Source: Antedon mediterranea (Eukaryota; Echinodermata; Crinoidea; Comatulida; Antedonidae). Taken from it: 64,000 nt of DNA. The notes below the pieces were generated by a model. That model did no database searches. It saw nothing but the letters and a program-made list of their open reading frames with translations, and was not told where the DNA came from. Every line of letters starts with the position of its first letter. The stretch's first letter is position 1. Positions 34,001 to 45,500 of this stretch are shown in pieces. The position numbers and the translations under genes were made by a program. The stretch covers positions 14,306,288 through 14,370,287 of the forward strand of contig NC_092676.1 of NCBI RefSeq assembly GCF_964355755.1, read 5' to 3'.

Positions 34001-34545
34001 CGTATTACATACTTTAGATACATTAATGATTTACACAAGCCCACAAGAAAAAATAGTAGATAATAAAAAAACAAAAATAATGATAACAATCTCTTCTAAT
34101 TGTAGTAATAAGTTCCTCATAATACCGTACATAACAGTGGTTGGCGCCAGCTACAACAAATATAATCATATAAAATACATAGTATACGACAAATACGACA
34201 AATAATACGAAGAAATAAAATAAAGTTCACTCCGCCCGATGAGTGTCATTGAGATATTCGAAAGCCATATAGGCCTAGGCCTACATTAGTTTGGGTATAC
34301 TCGTTTCAGCTTAACCTCGCCATCTTTAACCAACATATATGCCGGCACGGACCACGGAATAAGCGCGAATTTCCCATCTTTTCTAAGCTTACTTTGCTCA
34401 ACTTTTAGTTTAGCACGGTCCGCTCTCAAGGTGGATGTAACGTCTTCAGAAATAAAGATAAAGTTACCGTGGTATTGTTTGCCTTTCAGTAATTTAGGAG
34501 CCGCTCGCAGAATTTGATCCCTAATTCCTAATGGTCTGAGCATAG
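31030..34545 (-). mobile_element. LINE (APE-type non-LTR), 5'-truncated, in THAP intron 6
   Basis: Minus-strand pieces in order: ORF1 C-terminal part 34286-34543 (ILRAAPKLLKG...FISEDVT, like L1-type ORF1p); endonuclease 33591-33995 and 32985-33509 (SHINIRSIKHN, IIGISETW, GRGGGVGAYV, LLGDFNVD, DISDHLP); reverse transcriptase 32298-32972 and 31753-32214 (ARVIPLFKKGSKDNPGHYRP, FMKAFDTINHE, CGVPQGSVLG, FADDTNLF); and C-terminal pieces to about 31072 (AGPFRISFTGTTFWNNLSLD). Several frameshifts and stops separate them, so the copy is dead. The style fits the CR1/L2/Jockey side of non-LTR elements; the clade is not settled. Confidence 0.85.
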
Positions 34546-35569
34546 CCTAATTTCCCCATCGGGCTTCTGTGAGCTCTTTCAATTTCGATATTCGTTACCA
34601 ACACCCTAATAAAATAGCCAGATGTGAAATGTAGTGTTTCTAAACATTTGAATATCTTACCTTTAGCTATATGCCAAATGTCAAACTTGTGGGTTGTTCC
34701 GTCCATATTCTCACACGGACCCACTTCTTGATCTGGGAGTGGCGGTCTGTCACCAACACATTAATTTTGACGTTTTCCTTCTTTAAACTCTCAACACCCC
34801 TTCCTTTTCCATGGCGCTACTTGACGATACTTCATTTGACTAAAGGGCAACATATATTTTTAATCACTACATGAAGATTTGGTTTAGCATTTATTAGCAC
34901 TTTTTATAGTGAAATAATACCTACTTGAACAAGCTGTACGTCTAAAATTTTTCCACCACTTAGATCCATCAGAGTATAGCAGCCATACTTTGCAGAATGA
35001 CCAGGAGAGTCGCACCTTCCATCACCTCCAACCACTAGTTTGGTTGGAGGCAGTACATTGCATATGATTTAGCATCCGAAGTGCTTTTGATGGACTGGAC
35101 CCTAAAAAAAAGAATTGCTGCCTACAACTGTAAATTCCCAGCTGGTGCATTCTGTATCTTCGGCTGGGACTCCCAATGTCGTGTGTAGTTGCATGAAAGA
35201 CATTGTTGCTTGATGCGGCACAAAGTTCCTTGGACAAAACTTGTTGAACTTTCAGTTTCAGCACTGCACATTGGACAAATTTGAAAAGCAGCCAACAATC
35301 TGTCTTCGTAAACAATAAACTTTCGGCCTCTAAAAGCATCTCCTGCTACATACTCCCTGAAAAATTGTATACAAATAAAAATGTTTAGGCTAATACTTCA
35401 AGTATTTGTTGGTAAATTTCATTGTATTTAAACCATCACATGTTACACAAGTTGTAAGAGTTCATTGAAAACTCACATTTTCTCATCTTCATTTGCATCC
35501 ATCCCTATGTCTTCCCATGGGTCATAGTCTGGGTCGTTACAGTCATCATCATCATCGTTATCTTCTTCA

Positions 35570-35665
35570 TCATCCTCCTCTTCTTCATCCTCCTCCTCCT
35601 CCTCCTCTCTTCTTCCTCCTCCTCCTCCTCCTCCTCCTCCTCCTCCTCCTCCTCTTCTTCATCTT
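35570..35665. repeat. (TCC/TCT)n microsatellite inside THAP exon 4
   Basis: On the gene strand it encodes a run of glutamates in the acidic linker. Downstream of the run the conserved acidic stretch (DEEEEDDEEDNDDDDDCNDP) is in a different frame, so repeat-length change has shifted the frame. Confidence 0.8.
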
Positions 35666-37002
35666 TTTCACTGTCTTCTCCATCCACTTCTTCACGGTCT
35701 TATACAATGTTTGGTGTTCTAGAGGTAATTTTATAATCATTGGTGCTTTGGTCATCCTCTGGAAATATCTGTACTCCTAAAAAACATTAAAAAAAATAAT
35801 CATTTAGTTTCATGAATTGTAAAATATCTAAAGAGATTTTCCAAGGTGTGATATATAGGCCTATAGTTCAATATTATTATTAGACTCCTCCAAGATGACA
35901 TACAGATCTTTAAAAAAAAAATGTATTGTAACATGTACTGAATACTGGAATGAAATTTCTTTCCAGGAGAATAAAAAATAAAATTACCTTTATCAAACAT
36001 ACGTGTCTTGAATTGAATACTTAAATTAGACGTCTTTACTTTAGGCTGCTTATGTTGCAACAATCGCAATGAACAACAATTGGGTCCGTCTGGAAAGGAA
36101 GGACATTGTTGAGATAATAAAATTACATTTAAAATAAAGTAAATACATTTCTATATTTGGTTGCTCATTGCATAATTTATTTATATTTATCAAGTGTTAA
36201 TTTGTTCCCAATTTACTTAAACATTAAATGTTAATTGTAATCTTACCTGTACTTCTGCAACAGCTGTGTTATTTTCATCATTTGTAGTTTCAACTGATGA
36301 TATCATGTCATCAAAGTCCATGTTGTCATTCTGTAGTAGTAGAGGAATTTCTTGCAACACCTATCCATAAATAAATAAACAGTAATTTATTATCCAATAA
36401 TTATTAACGGACTACAGACTCAAAAGTTTATCTAAATTTGAATAGACTACCAAAAATGTACAGGCTAGTTAGGTAAGTCTAGGCTAATAGTAATACGAAT
36501 CGTGTAGGTAGTGTAGGCTAGAAAGTAGTAGGCCTAGAGTAGGTAGGGTGTAGTAGGCCTAGCTAGTAGTTAGTATCCTAGCTAGGCCTATTTTATTTAC
36601 TTACTCTTGCTCTCTCACGTTTTTCGTAGGCATTAGATCGTCTTTTCTTTTCTTTTGTTATTTGCAACCAGTTGCCCTGGAGGATCGGGCCGTTTAAAAA
36701 CAGTTGGTATTGCTCCCTTTACCAGCCGCATATAATTGTTGCCACTCATTCCAATTGAACTTGCAAGTAAACTCCTTGCCTCGTAGTCCGTCTCCAGAAA
36801 ATGATCGCTACATAGGACCAAATATGCCGAAGCTTGGAAATTGCTCCGTGTTCTCGAAACGGCATTAGTCCACTTCTTCCTCAAAATTTCATCTTTTGGG
36901 AACTTATGGAAGTTCACATTGTGTGTATGGTTGTTGTCACAACCAGCAGCTACACAACGAGGCATTTTAAAATGCTAAAATCTCTGTTTGAAAACGTGTA
37001 CT

Positions 37003-37636
37003 TTAAAGCCCCATTCCCTACGTTTTTTAGATCTAATTTAAGATCACAAACTATATTTAATGTAAAAATAATACTATATGGTCCTATTGCGATAACTTTT
37101 TTCGTCTTTAAACGGTTAAAAATGTGAAAAATAAGTCGATTTTAATAATTATAGCGGCCCGCTATAAATCCCAAAATGCATTGCGCGTGGATTGATATTT
37201 TTGTTTTTCACCTGTAATTCGCCCACTTTTCGATCGATCGTGAGGCCAAAACAAATGGAAGACTCCTAACTTTTCAGCGAAAATACCGGGTTTTCCCCAA
37301 TTTGTATCAACGGAGTCTGGCAAAAATAGAAAGACAATTAATGCAGCAACTATACAACGTCAGGCTAGGTATATAGCTAGCGTACGATGTTCGCACGTTA
37401 CCGATGTTTACCAGCTAGGCCTACAAAACTAAGCCTAGCCAGGCTAGGCCTAAGACCGTCCACGAGAGGTCGATCGCCGCGAGCTACTTAGGTAGTGCAT
37501 TGTTTCTCACTTTTTATCATAATTTACCATAAAACGTACATTTAAGACAAGGAATGACATGGTTTAATGTTTTTAAAGTGATATATATGTATTATTTTCC
37601 AAAAAACGTCCAAAATTGCAGGGAAGGGGTCTTTAA
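37003..37636. mobile_element. TTAA-flanked 634-bp element of the Kolobok-like family
   Basis: The left end TTAA-AGCCCCATTCCCTACG (from 37003) and the right end, read inward, TTAA-AGACCCCTTCCCTGCA (37636) form an inverted repeat. The first ~45 bases also match 18237-18285. It may be a MITE, or the right terminal region of the larger element containing the THAP promoter, since the THAP ATG lies only 38 bp to its left. Confidence 0.55.
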
Positions 37637-38770
37637 ACTATCGATCAGTAAAATATGAATATGTACTATAAAACAACCGCGCCAACACTGTTACTGCTTA
37701 TGCGTCACTTCCGCTAAAGGTCATGAAAAGGTCATTCGGTAGGTGGGGCGTGCGGCGAAGAAAACCTTCGAAATCGAATGCGATAAAAACAAATAAATAG
37801 AAGATGAAGATGTGTTAATTTTGTATTAGTTAAATGATTTTTAATGAACTTAGTATTAGATTAGTATTGTCACCTTAATTATTCTTTAAGATCACAAACT
37901 ATATTTAATGTAAAAATAATACTATATGGTCCTATTGCAATAACTTTTTTCGTCTTTAAATAGGTAGCCCAATGTAAAAATTTAAATTAATGATGGTACT
38001 TTTTCTTTCAGTTAATCAAAAGGAACTTACTAAACATAACCTTTTGCAATTTAAATGATTGAAATCGGATTATAAATTCAAAAGTTATGGTCCGTTAAAG
38101 TGCCCAAAAAACAATGATTTTTTCTTAAAAATAGATACAACAGCAGGCCTTTAAGGATTTTAGGGGCAAGGCCATTTGGCCTCTGGTTTTCGTTGGTTTG
38201 AGGGGCACAGAGGCCAAGTGGAAGGGCACCAAGGCCATTTGTTTTAAATCGAAGGGGCACCAAGGCCAAAATTAAAAAATATTTTAATAACAAGGCCAAA
38301 ATAAAAAAATTTAGCTTGGGTGGAATTTAAAAAAAAAAAAAATTCTACCAATAAAAATGTTTAAGGGGATTTCCCCTATTCATCAGATAGCGTAGTTAGT
38401 AGTAGTAGTAGAAAAGGACTGTCTACATCTTTTTGTATTTCATATAAATATTAATTTCGTGTATTTACAATCTACAGTATATAAATAATAATTAACGTAC
38501 GATGTTTAGCGTTTACAGTCCTGTGTTGAATGTTTCGTTTAGTTTCAAACAATGCAATCAAAAAAGGCATGTGAAGCCAACCAAAGCCCAACAGGTAAAG
38601 ACTCTAACAACAGCAAGCTACTTAGCCTAACTTATACGTAATAGCTAGTAGTAGCGGACGGAGAAAACATAATACAAAAACAATTGGTTTGTAGGCCTTA
38701 ACTACAACTATTCATACACAGAGTTTTAACCACGGTAAAAATCAAGCCAATGACATGTTCTTCTCATCGT
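37637..38770. other. Non-coding DNA with repeat scraps
   Basis: 37886-37960 is a direct copy of 37037-37110 (TTAAGATCACAAACTATATT..., GGTCCTATTGC). 38130-38310 has a repeated GGGGCACCAAGGCCA / AAGGCCATTTGG motif. 37700-37760 (CACTTCCGCT, GGTGGGGCGTGCGGCG) is GC-richer and could be a promoter for the ARMC2-like gene; no exon was recognised. Confidence 0.4.
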
Positions 38771-38775
38771 TCTAC

Positions 38776-39290
38776 TCATATCTGAGTACTCGTGACCATT
38801 CTGATGAGGTGTCTCCATTCTTGCCGATCTTGAGCTTCATTGTAGCAACTGATTATTGGTCGGTTTGCAGCACCACTTATACCATCAATCCATCTGAGTC
38901 TCTGTCTTCCTCTTTTTCGTTTCCCCTCAACTTTCCCAAACATAATCATTTTCTCCATACTATCTCCATTAATGTGCCTTTCTTGCCTATTTCGTGCCTT
39001 ACACTTTCATTAGTTCTTCTGGCAGTCCAAGAAATACCTAGAAGCTTTCTCCAGCACCACATCTAAAAAGCTTCAATTCGTTTTTGATCTGCAGCATTAA
39101 TTACCCAAGTTTCACATGCGTACGTTGCAATTGGAAAAACTAGAGCTCCGATTAATCTAATTTTTGTTGCCTTGCTGATGCTTCTGTCTTTCCATATCTT
39201 GTGCATTAAACACATTGATGATTTTGCCATTGCCAGATGATGTTTGATCTGGCACCGATTTGGACCACTTACAAGTTGTCGCACTCATTT
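38776..39290 (-). pseudogene. LINE reverse-transcriptase C-terminal fragment
   Basis: 39063-39284 reads IKHHLAMAKSSMCLMHKIWK, then DRSISKATKIRLIGALVFPI and YACETW; 38776-38958 reads FGKVEGKRKRGRQRLRWIDG. These match the region after the RT palm of widespread non-LTR elements (IRL..ALVFPI..YGCETW, then VEGKR.RGR...W). The catalytic motifs are absent and the pieces are out of frame with each other. Confidence 0.65.
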
Positions 39291-39567
39291 CTGATTTTTT
39301 TTAAACCTGATTGAATATAATACACTGAACATTTTTTGGGTCATAAGATAGAAAATGAGTATATTATTGTTAGATAACTGTTGATTTCATCATTTCAGGT
39401 AAATTTTTGATAATTGATTATTATTAATTCACATGCATGAATTCGTTCAAATTGTGAAATTGGCCAACGTCCATTATTAAAACTTGATGTGGCCATATTG
39501 ATATTCTAGGCATTTTGTCTTTTATTGCAGTGAGCAGATACGGATTGGAATAACTGTTTCTAACAAA

Positions 39568-42500
39568 ATGAGTACATCAACAAAGGGTAGCAAACCCGGA
39601 AAAAAACAAGGTGAACGTCCATTCTATGAGAAACAGACAGACAAAGAAACCAGCTCTGATATCATCAAACAAGCCAGAGTATCACTGAGACCTGTAGATA
39701 CAGAACGACCGTTTACACCACAAAATAATGATCGAAGACTCTTCCCAACATACGGCAGATCAAATGAACGTCCTCCCTCTGTGTTTAGGTATTTCTGCAG
39801 TATTATAACTTTTCATGGTTACAAAAAAACACTGTCTTACGGTACTGAATCACTGTAGAAAACTTATATAATTGGTGTTGATTGTTCAGCAAGGGTTTTT
39901 AGGATGCGAGCGTTTATTCGAGGGAGGCATATTTTTTTGGGTGTAATAATATATGGCAACATATATAATCAAATAAATGCCTTCTAGATATAAAAAAAAT
40001 GCAACACAATTAATATTAATACAGTACAAAAATAGAAATGTTGAAATACAATATGGTGGGGGCTTTCTAAAGTTCTAAAAGGGAATTTATTCGAGTTGAG
40101 GAGAGGACTGGCTGTTTATTTGAATAAATACAGTATTCAATATTCTATTGGCTGTATTAATAACTTTTTCTAGATCAATTACGCTCATGCAATTAACTCA
40201 CACAGCAAAACAAAAAGTAATCACCCTTATAACCATAGCTCCGAAAAACATTGTTAACCACACTGGGTTGGCTTAGCCAACATGTCTTTGCTTGAATTTA
40301 AACGTTTATTTTGTCTTTTTATAAGTGAAAACGTTATCTCTCTTCTTTGTTTTTTATACATTATGATTAACTTTTAAACTACAAAATGGCCTATTCAAAA
40401 TCTGATTTTATTAATCTTCATTTGTCATGATTTAGGGGACAATACACATTTGACTTGGCACGTAACATGTTAACATTGCTAACCTTTTTTGAACAGTTTC
40501 CTAGTATTATTAGTACCCCAATTTAATTTCTTTGATAATCTATTGACATGAGAAACCCATTTTTTGTGTATTTGTGTGTGTAATTATAGCTTGGATTCAG
40601 CTCATTTTCTTGGAAGTGATTCACAACCAAATTCTGAAAGTAGTAGTAGACTGCCATCTGGAAGTAGTCGTGCTCCCTCTGGAAGTAGTAGACTGCCATC
40701 TAGAAGTGGTCGACCGCCTTCAGGTGGTGCTAGGCTTCAACCTATCAACCATATTCCTGTAAGATAAGAATTGTATTTATTTTATTAACTTCCATCCTAT
40801 AAACAACTAATACTAGTACTAGTATTCCTTTACCACTGTCATGGAGATTTGATACATAAGACACTTTGGTGTGTCATTAATTTCATAGGTCTTGATTGTC
40901 ACATTTATTCACCCAAAAGCAGGGTTGTCATTGAGAAATACAATACCGTAATATGTAGTGCCAATCATGCGGGGTACATAAGGTAATCATGAGTTTCTAG
41001 TAATTGGCAATAGGTAGGTAATAAATAAACTTATAATGTGTAAACAGGAATAAATTGCTAAACAACCCCAAACAATTGTTGTTGAGCAAATATACTACAT
41101 AAATTTACTTTCTTTCAGGAAATATGTTCATCAAGTCAAGCTGAAATATTGCAGATTTCACCACCTAAATTACCCAAACCTCCTGGAGAACAACTTTTAA
41201 CCACAAGGTCAAGATTGAAACTATTTAACAGAGATGGTTAGTACTTTACTTCTAATATACTGTACTAACTGTATTACTTTAACAGCTATTTTAGACTCGC
41301 GCTTGCCATAATATCGACATGGGTTTGTGGTGCAATCCTGCATCATTACCAAAGATCGTGATTGTCAATAGCGAAAATGGGACATTAGCTGTTTTGATTT
41401 TTAAAGACCACATGTCAAAGAATTCACATATTGTAGATTTTTTGTACTTATATGCTAGATAATAATTACTAGAATAAGAATAAAGTAGTAACTCAATCGA
41501 ATTCATATTTTAAAAATATTTTTTAATAACATTGTTCATAATTGGGACAAATTCCACTGTTAATTGAACCATGGGACTCATCTCTCAGACTATCCACCCA
41601 GAATTCAAATGATGAATACATATTTTGAAGTGTAAATTTCTTAACAGGACCTAGTACATATTTAAAATTAAAAAAAATTTTGTTTAGTTCCACTACTTCC
41701 ACAACCACTGGAAAGAAGAAATTCAAACCCCACACCACCAACCAAGTCACCAGTTGATTCCCGTAGGGCGCATAGTGGACCAAAAGAACGAACCAAAAAC
41801 TTTTATGAAGAGCGAGGTGAAGGTGAAGGAGCTGAACAGATAAGGGTTCTTTCTGCAGAGGCTTGTGTAAATCAAGAAAGAAGGTATGACTATCTGAGTA
41901 CAAACATAACATAGGGGCCATGGGGATTTCAGGGAAAATCATTTAAAGATGTATTGTCCCTTTGTCCCAATTCCAAAAAAATATTTTTAAAAAAATTTCG
42001 AAAAAAGTGGGTCATTTTGAAGTATCATAATAGTTATTAACTTTCACCAAAAATTAGTCGAAAAAAAAAATCATTTAATGAAATACAGACGTTTTTTTGA
42101 TCAAAAAATAACTTTGACTTCCAGTCAAAGTTTTTTCAATCAAAACATATCTCATAATGCAACGTGCTTGTTTGGCTACTCTGTATGCATACCTGTAATC
42201 ATAAAATTTCCTCGCGATCTGTGTGAAAACACCTTCGCAACTGTGACGAGTTATAAACAATCCTAATTAGCATCATGCATAATGCATACTCGTGGTTTGA
42301 AATCTTTGTTTACTTTTGCTCGCGACAATTTTTCAGACGAAATTTAATATATATATAAACTTTATTTAGACACGAGACTGATGTGCAGTACAACTCGTTC
42401 AATCAATATTGATTGTTTTTACACAAGTTCGTGATACTGTATTACAAAAAAAAAAAAAAATCAACACCATATAAATACGACAGAAACGAAAAAATTGAAA

Positions 42501-45500
42501 TTGAAAAGAAACAAAATTACAGCAGAATCCCCTTCATCTGACACCTCTATTTAGGGTACACCATACCGGTACTTCCTGTGTAAACGGAAACCCTTATCGA
42601 AGGGATTCTACTGTAATACATAATAAATCTTTTTGATTTCATTTACCTTAAAATAAATTAGTGATAAAACACACATTTTATATAGTATTTAGCCATTTTA
42701 AAAGTTGGATGTACACCATCGTAGATTACCATACCATTATGTTTTACAATGCATTTTTCAGATACGTTTTAAACAACTTAACTGAATTTGGAAGGGTATC
42801 AACATTGAGACTATTCCATATAATTGCTCCACGATAAGACAGACTTTGTTTTTTAAAATCGGTTTTTGGCTTCGGGATGAATAGATGTGTATCACTGTGC
42901 CTTAGATTATAATTTATATCATTGTATGTAAATACATTATTTAGGTAAGGTGGGGCATTATCTGTCAAAACCTTATATATAACCATACAACATTCATATC
43001 TATCTTGATAAAATAAAGGTGACCAATTAATTTGTCTTAGTGCCTCACTACTAGGTGTGTCCCATGTTAGACCACACACGATTCGAGCTGTTCTGTTTTG
43101 GATAGTTTGAACTCTTTTCATTAGAGTTTGACTACTATTTCTCCAAATTATGTTACAATAGCTCAAGTAAGGTATTACAATAGAGTTTGCAATATGTTTT
43201 AATATGTTTTGTGGAAAGTAATAGCTACATCGTCTGAGCATACCCAATCCATTTAGAGCTTTACCTCGAATGTATTCAATCTGATTTTTGCATGATAAAT
43301 GTTCGTCTATTATGATACCGAGATGTTTGCAATATCGAACGCGTGGTACAACATCGTTATCTATATTAACTGATCTATTTTTTTCTTTGGTGGTTGCCAA
43401 TCGGTTTGTCGATCCGATCAACATGAACTCGGATTTAGAGACATTTAGACTCAATTTATTATTTTTTAGCCAATCGTCGATTTGTATAAGTTCTTCATTT
43501 ATACTTTGGTATATTTCATTTTCATTTTTTGAAGAACAATAAATTATAGTATCGTCAGCATACATACTTATTTTACATTTGTTTGCAACTTTCGATAGGT
43601 CATTTATATATAAGAGGAAAGCAAGTGGGCCCACGATTGACCCCTGAGGCACTCCACATTGGATGTGTGTATAGTCAGACAATGTATTATTTACATTTGT
43701 GAATTGCTTTCGCTCAGACAGATAGCTCTCGAACCATTTTAAAACATATTTACTTAAACCATAAAGTCTCAATTTGCTTAATAGTATGTTATGGTTTACC
43801 GTATCAAAGGCCTTTTTAAAATCTAGTAAACAGATTCCGACCAGCTTACCCTCGTCTATTGCACTATACCAGTCTTCCGTCACTTTTGTAAGTGCAGTAG
43901 ATGTTGAGTATGATGGTCGAAAACCTGATTGATTTATACATAACAGATTGTTATTATTCAAAAAAGCATAAAGTTGATTAAAAACGACTCGTTATACTTT
44001 CTGTACCTTTTCCAGAGTGATTCATTTTTAGAATGTTTACATTCTCTTTTGAGTTTATCTCTTTCTCTCATATTTCCAATTACATCATCAGAGAGCCAAG
44101 GAGTTGTTTTTTTACGTACCCTGTGTTTTTTCCAAGGAGCATGTTAATCTAAAATGTTGGTTAGTGTAGTTTCGAGAAGTTTGGTACTCTGACTTACGTC
44201 GCCACTGGCGGTAATACCATTCCAATTTACCATTAATAAATCGTTTAAAAAACTGTCTTCATTAAATTTTTTAAAGTTTCGTTTCATTTTATAATTATGA
44301 TCCTGTTTAATAATTTTATTTGTTTTATTGGAATCTTTATTATTTTTCGCCCCTTTCCCTATTATAGCGAATGGCATTGAGTGGTCACTTAAGCCGACGT
44401 GGATAACTCCAGACTTTAATATTTTAGAAACATTTGAGAAATACATAACATCTATTAATGTAGAGGAATGTTTTCCTATACGTGTTGGTTCTTCAATGAT
44501 CTGTTTTAGATTAAAACTTTCACTTAATTCAATTAGTTTCTTTGTGTAGCAATGTGGATTGTCAGACATAACGTCACAGTTTAAATCTCTCATCATCATA
44601 ATATCTTTGTGTTCCAGTTCAATCTTTTGAAATATATTTTGTAAATATTCAAAAAGAACTGCTGTAGTATTTGGAGGTCTATACCACAATAGAACAATTA
44701 GATTTTTACATTTATCACGTACTATTTCAATAGATAGGAGTTCGAGTTCATTACACATTAGATCATTCCTAATTTTGTGGTTGGTTTTTAGGTTTATATA
44801 GAGTGCTACACCTCCACCTTTTTTAGTTTTACGTCTATCTAGTCTGTGTAATATATAATTGTCAACATGAAAATCTTCATCAATAAATGTATTATCTAGA
44901 AATGTTTCGCTTAAACCAAAAACATTGAAATTGTTGTTATTTTAGAATACGTTGCAATTCATCAAAATGTAAGTCTAGGCTACGTATATTTAAATGTGCA
45001 AATATAAAACCCTTTTGATTTAGTTTCTCAAATATATGAGGATCTTTTTTTACTATTTGGTTTATATCTGTTATTGTATTATTCCTATCATTTATTACAT
45101 ATGAGTGGTTATCATTAATTAATACATCGTCTATGGCCTGGGAACATTCAGTAGTATTGTTAGTCTCTTTTTCGGACTGTGACTTTAATGTACTTCTTAG
45201 ACTCTTTGGTCAATTTTTTCGTTCGTAATAATAATGATAGTCCACATTTCCAGCATGGTTCATACATATAGTTTGACTCTTTGGAGCCATAACTAGTGTT
45301 GGTAACTGTCATTTCTTGCTTGTTGATTATAATAACCATGTCTATTTCGTTTCCAGGGGCGTGTATTTTGATTTCTGTTTGTTTGACATTCTTGAGCATG
45401 TTGCCTGGATGATGATTTCTCTGTATATTGAAATTGGAGATCATCAATATTTTCAGAGAATAGTTTAGCTAGTCGTATTGATCCTGTTATGTTGAAATGT

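Larger units (their letters stand above)
29876..36965 (-). pseudogene. THAP-domain transposase-like gene, ten exons, 5' half broken
   Basis: Exon 1 (36605-36965) encodes a THAP zinc-finger, a DNA-binding module: MPRCVAAGCDNNHTHNVNFH, HKFP, W, CSDHF (C2CH ligands kept). The further exons are 36247-36360, 35988-36089, 35477-35776, 34925-35356, 34661-34841, 30618-30863, 30357-30528, 30135-30262 and 29876-30042, all GT-AG. Later exons read like the transposase-type protein common in marine invertebrates (GGDGRCDSPGHSAKYG, VLVTDRH, FDIWHIAKG, WCATSTPSGDGEV, LEAFHSLLNHYAPK). Lesions: one extra base in the AAAAG run of exon 1; exon 3 off frame; TAA and a frameshift in the glutamate repeat of exon 4; TAG, an extra T and a deletion of roughly 40-50 codons in exon 5; TAA and a 2-base shift in exon 6. 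Exons 7-10 are fully open. Confidence 0.8.
18237..37636. mobile_element. Probable Kolobok-type DNA transposon, ~19.4 kb with nested insertions
   Basis: The left end is TTAA (18237-18240) then AGACCCCTTCCCTACG; the right end, read inward on the minus strand, is TTAA (37633-37636) then AGACCCCTTCCCTGCA. This gives a 13-bp inverted repeat with a TTAA target duplication. Kolobok elements are known for TTAA duplications and a transposase with a THAP domain, and a THAP gene lies just inside the right end. A plus-strand P2X7-like first exon lies just inside the left end. The 11-kb inverted repeat and a LINE account for most of the size. An alternative is that the right end belongs only to the 634-bp MITE at 37003-37636, with the left end being an unrelated family member. 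Confidence 0.55.

Noticed and set aside
35505-35687. Poly-Glu/Arg protein as an independent gene.
   Set aside because: It is part of THAP exon 4, shifted out of frame by its own microsatellite.
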